A stretch of 8,580 nucleotides of DNA from contig JAZUIB010000017.1 of the NCBI GenBank assembly GCA_045642025.1, positions 1 through 8,580 of the forward strand, read 5' to 3'. Below, in pieces: positions 5,776 to 8,580 of the stretch. The notes beneath the pieces were generated by a model. The model ran no database searches, had not been told where the DNA came from, and saw only the letters and a list, made by a program, of their open reading frames with translations. This stretch comes from Equadaptatus sp045642025 (GTDB lineage Bacteria > Synergistota > Synergistia > Synergistales > Synergistaceae). Numbering within the stretch: the stretch's first letter is position 1; every line of letters begins with the position of its first letter. The translations under genes and the position numbers were made by a program.

Positions 5776-7152
5776 ATGGAATACATTTGGCAGTTTAACG
5801 GCAAAATCAACGCTATTGTGTGGGGGCCGTGGATGATTGTGCTTTTGCTTGGTACAGGTATATGGCTTACCGTTATTCTCGGATTTCCGCAGATAAGATA
5901 TTTTTCAGCTACATTCAGGGAGGTATTCGGCAAAATTTTCCACAAAAGCGAACAGGAAGGAACGATATCTTCCTTCGCGGCAATGTCCACCGCTTTAGCG
6001 GCGACTGTAGGCACAGGAAACATAGCGGGAGTTGCAACTGCTTTGCATATAGGAGGCCCTGGGGCTCTTGTGTGGATGCTTATTTCCGCGTTGTTCGGCA
6101 TGACAACGAAATTTTGTGAAGTGTCGCTTGCAGTGTGTTACCGTGAGAAAAATGAAAAGAGTGAAATCCGCGGCGGCACAATGTACATACTTGAAAAAGC
6201 ACTTGGTATGCGCCGGCTTGCTCTGCTGTTCGCATGGTTCGCGCTCCTTGCCACATTCGGAACAGGCAATATGGTGCAGGCAAACTCAACTGCTGAAGGT
6301 TTTTATATGGCATTTCACGTTCCGCACGCATACACCGCAGCAATTTTGGCATTTCTGACGGGGCTGGTAATTTGCGGCGGCTTAACAAGAATCGCTGCGG
6401 TTACTACCTACCTTGTCCCGTTTATGTCAATTCTCTATATCGTTTGTGCGAGCGCCGTTGTTCTTAACAACGTACACAATATCCCATATGCAGTGTCAAT
6501 AGCTCTGCAGGGCGCGTTCGGCAATCCTATGGCAATTCCAGGCGCTCTCGGAGGTTGGGCGGTTAAAACAGCAATTACTAAAGGCTTATCGCGCGGCGTG
6601 TTTTCAAACGAAGCAGGTCTCGGAAGCGCCCCAATGGTTCACTGTACTGCTATGGTTGAGCATCCGTGCATACAGGGACTTTACGGAATTTTTGAAGTGT
6701 TTGTTGACACAATAGTAATATGCTCGCTCACTGTGCTTGCAATTCTTACAAGCGGTGTTCTCTCCGCGCAGCCTGAACTTACCGGCGCACAGCTTACACT
6801 TGCGGCATTCAGCGGAACACTTGGCAACGCAGGTACGGTAATTTTGACCCTCGGGCTTGCTCTTTTTGCGCTCTCAACCATTCTCGGCTGGTACTGGTAC
6901 GGCGAAACAGCGCTGACTTACATCTTCGGGCATAAAAGCACCGGCATTTACAAATCGGCGTTTCTTATTCTGCTCTTTGTAGGCGGCTGGGGCGGAACTG
7001 AAATGCTGGCGAATATTTGGGATTTGTCCGATACAATGAACGGACTTATGGTAATTCCCAACCTTATAGGGCTGCTGCTTCTTACAAAAGAACTCCGCAA
7101 AATGATCAAAGATTTTGACAGCAAACGAAAAAGCGGCGAACTGAAACTGTAA
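5776..7152 (+). CDS. Sodium:alanine/glycine symporter, AGCS family
   Basis: AGCS (alanine or glycine:cation symporter) proteins import small neutral amino acids with Na+ across the cytoplasmic membrane. The 458-aa protein is of normal length and very hydrophobic, with about ten or eleven membrane segments. Family signatures are clear: ATVGTGNIAGVATA (76-89), GGPGALVWM (93-101), RGGTMYILEKALG (132-144), GTGNMVQANS (162-171), GVFSNEAGLGSAP (274-286) and GWYWYGE (371-377). ATG 5776 is chosen because GGGAGGG (5764-5770) lies 5 nt upstream; an in-frame ATG at 5749 has no ribosome-binding site. The gene has its own candidate promoter and ends 23 nt before the convergent MATE gene. The exact substrate cannot be read from the sequence; alanine, glycine or a related amino acid is most likely. 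Confidence 0.95.
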   Translation: MEYIWQFNGKINAIVWGPWMIVLLLGTGIWLTVILGFPQIRYFSATFREVFGKIFHKSEQEGTISSFAAMSTALAATVGTGNIAGVATALHIGGPGALVWMLISALFGMTTKFCEVSLAVCYREKNEKSEIRGGTMYILEKALGMRRLALLFAWFALLATFGTGNMVQANSTAEGFYMAFHVPHAYTAAILAFLTGLVICGGLTRIAAVTTYLVPFMSILYIVCASAVVLNNVHNIPYAVSIALQGAFGNPMAIPGALGGWAVKTAITKGLSRGVFSNEAGLGSAPMVHCTAMVEHPCIQGLYGIFEVFVDTIVICSLTVLAILTSGVLSAQPELTGAQLTLAAFSGTLGNAGTVILTLGLALFALSTILGWYWYGETALTYIFGHKSTGIYKSAFLILLFVGGWGGTEMLANIWDLSDTMNGLMVIPNLIGLLLLTKELRKMIKDFDSKRKSGELKL

Positions 7153-7175
7153 ATGCCGCAGCAGAATAATGCAGA

Positions 7176-8537
7176 TTAAAATGACCGGATTATTTTCGGT
7201 TGTTTTGTTTTTTTTGTGAACCGGAAATAGCAGCCTGCGAAAAGCAAAAGCTGGAGGAGTGTTGAGGCAGGTGTCGCAAGCGCGATTTTGAACAATGATA
7301 TCGGCTGTGATCGGCTCATAAACCATGAAAAAGGAATTCGCACGCAGAACGCGCCTATTATGCCCTGCCACATTACAAAACGAGTCTTCCCGTAGCCGGA
7401 GAAGTATCCCTCAAAGCAGAACATAAATGAAACGAATAGGCAGTCTATCGCATACGCTTTCAGATAATCTGCCGCTGAACTGATTACGTCAGTTTTGCCT
7501 TTCGCGAACAGAGAGGCAAGCAAATCGCCGTGAAAGTAGGAAATCCAAGCGAAAAATATTCCGGCAGCGAAAGAAACTAATATCCCGTACAAAAGTGCTT
7601 GTCTTGCCCGCTCGTGCTTGCCTGCGCCCGCGTTTTGAGCGGTGAAACTTGCCACAGTCTGAGCAAAGGTGATCGGAACAAGCATAATCATTCCGCAAAT
7701 TCGTTCGGCAACTCCGGCGGCAGCGGAAAAAGTTACTCCGAGTCTGTTGACGATTGCCGTTACAGCCAGGAAAGAAAGCGTTACCAGAAAATCCTGCAGC
7801 GCTATCGGTATTCCTACGCGCAGCATGGAATTAACCGCGTTTGAGCTGTATTTGAGAGCGCTTTTGGCATATTCAAACGGGCTTTTTCTTTTGAAAACGG
7901 TGATGAGCGTGAGCAAAACGCTGACTGCCTGTGCAAAGACAGTAGCTATTGCCGTTCCTGCGACAGGCATTTTAAAATATCCCGCAAGCAGAAGGTCTCC
8001 CGCAATGTTTGTAAAGGTTGCTATAGAGATTGTCAGAAGCGGTGTTTTTGAATCGCCAAGTCCTCTGAAAACAGCGCCGAGTACGCAGAAAGCAGTGGTG
8101 AAAACAAGTCCTGCGGAACATATTCTGCTGTAACGCAGCGCGCCTTCAAAGGCTTCAGGCGGTGTCTGCATGAGTCTTACCGCAGGCTCTGCAATCAGTT
8201 CCATAAGCAGGGTGACGACAAGCGCGAAACAGAGGAAAAATTTTGCGGAGGAGAAGACAGTGGAGGCTGCCAAATTGTAATTCTTTTCACCTATCCGCTG
8301 TCCGACAATGGTTGTTATGCCGGAGGCAATACCCATTGTCAGCGACATTACAGTCCAGATTATCCAAGCTCCTGTTGAAACAGCCGAAACGTCAGCCTTG
8401 CTGCCGAAATGCCCAACGATGAGCATGTCGATGACGCCGTACAAATTCATAAGCAGCATCGAAAAAAATACCGGAATTGCAAAACCGGTCATTTTTTTGA
8501 ATACTGCGCCTTTTGTGAAATCGTTTTGTTCGTTCAT
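7176..8537 (-). CDS. MATE family multidrug/Na+(H+) antiporter
   Basis: MATE proteins export cationic drugs or metabolites in exchange for Na+ or H+. The 453-aa product has twelve likely membrane helices in two related halves. Family landmarks include TKGAVFKKM (8-16), IPVFFSMLLMNLYGVIDMLI (21-40), VGQRIGEKN (78-86), FRGLGDSKTPLL (157-168), GVAERI (275-280), FTAQNAGAGKHERA (298-311) and GYFSGYGKTR (377-386). The tail is basic (KKTKQPK). ATG 8537 is preferred because family members commonly begin with a similar MNxQxDxTKG stretch. In-frame ATG 8543 and GTG 8546 would add two or three residues. None of these starts has a good ribosome-binding site. A hairpin ends only a few bases upstream of the start cluster. 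The gene converges on the symporter gene. The substrate is unknown. Confidence 0.93.
   Translation of the reverse strand: MNEQNDFTKGAVFKKMTGFAIPVFFSMLLMNLYGVIDMLIVGHFGSKADVSAVSTGAWIIWTVMSLTMGIASGITTIVGQRIGEKNYNLAASTVFSSAKFFLCFALVVTLLMELIAEPAVRLMQTPPEAFEGALRYSRICSAGLVFTTAFCVLGAVFRGLGDSKTPLLTISIATFTNIAGDLLLAGYFKMPVAGTAIATVFAQAVSVLLTLITVFKRKSPFEYAKSALKYSSNAVNSMLRVGIPIALQDFLVTLSFLAVTAIVNRLGVTFSAAAGVAERICGMIMLVPITFAQTVASFTAQNAGAGKHERARQALLYGILVSFAAGIFFAWISYFHGDLLASLFAKGKTDVISSAADYLKAYAIDCLFVSFMFCFEGYFSGYGKTRFVMWQGIIGAFCVRIPFSWFMSRSQPISLFKIALATPASTLLQLLLFAGCYFRFTKKTKQPKIIRSF
7178..7215 (+). terminator. Symporter terminator inside the end of the MATE gene
   Basis: A 12-bp stem with three G-U pairs (7178-7189 with 7195-7206, core GACCGG/TCGGTT) and a 5-nt loop is followed by a run of eight Ts (7208-7215). 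On the other strand the same bases encode the last residues of the MATE protein, whose lysine codons supply the T-run. It begins 26 nt after the symporter stop. Confidence 0.6.
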
Positions 8538-8547
8538 TTGCATCACA

Positions 8548-8573
8548 TAAAAAGCCGGAATATATCCGGCTTT
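8548..8573 (-). terminator. Hairpin terminator of a gene upstream of MATE
   Basis: AAAGCCGGA and TCCGGCTTT form a perfect 9-bp stem (8551-8559 with 8565-8573) around a 5-nt loop. Read on the minus strand it runs into TTTTT and then directly into the start codons of the MATE gene. It probably terminates a minus-strand gene outside the window; on the plus strand no U-run follows. Confidence 0.65.
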
Positions 8574-8580
8574 GCGACTA

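Noticed and set aside
1..8580. CRISPR arrays, tRNA/rRNA genes, insertion sequences or integrase sites
   Set aside because: No regularly spaced repeats, no tRNA- or rRNA-like sequence, and no transposase or terminal inverted repeats were seen on either strand.

Overview
The window has moderate GC content and a Bacillota-like style: purine-rich ribosome-binding sites, sigma-A-type promoters and several hairpin-plus-U-run terminators. The gene set (B12-dependent ethanolamine lyase pair, ATP-type PEP carboxykinase relative, bacterial acyl-ACP thioesterase, AGCS sodium:amino-acid symporter, MATE exporter) fits an anaerobic, amino-acid- and amine-using bacterium, for example in Negativicutes, Clostridia or perhaps Synergistota. 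This placement is an inference. No phylogenetic marker is present.

Layout: (1) Positions 1-245 hold what looks like the decayed or frameshifted 3' end of a protein gene, followed by an AT-rich leader. (2) eutB and eutC (452-2707, + strand) form a two-gene unit with a candidate promoter and a strong terminator. No other eut genes, microcompartment shell genes or reactivase are visible. (3) A gap of about 500 bp contains a compact unit not covered by the larger genes: a near-consensus promoter, a very strong ribosome-binding site, a 28-codon ORF for a hydrophobic peptide, and a terminator. (4) A divergent PEP carboxykinase-family gene (3204-4868) ends in a terminator, and an acyl-ACP thioesterase begins only about 10 bases after it. 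(5) An AGCS symporter (5776-7152, + strand) converges on a MATE exporter (8537-7176, - strand). The symporter's terminator lies inside the last codons of the MATE gene.

The genes suggest amine and amino-acid nutrition. EutBC releases ammonia from an amino alcohol, the symporter imports alanine- or glycine-like substrates, and the PEPCK relative links C4 acids and PEP. They appear to be separate transcription units, not one pathway operon.

The most interesting signal is in EutB. It aligns without gaps to the E. coli enzyme, as I recall that sequence, through about residue 410. It keeps Arg160, Gln162, Asn193, Glu287, Phe329 and Met392, but the substrate-amine-binding Asp362 is Ala. This points to an ethanolamine-lyase-like enzyme with a changed substrate pocket. 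The second point of interest is the 28-aa peptide unit.
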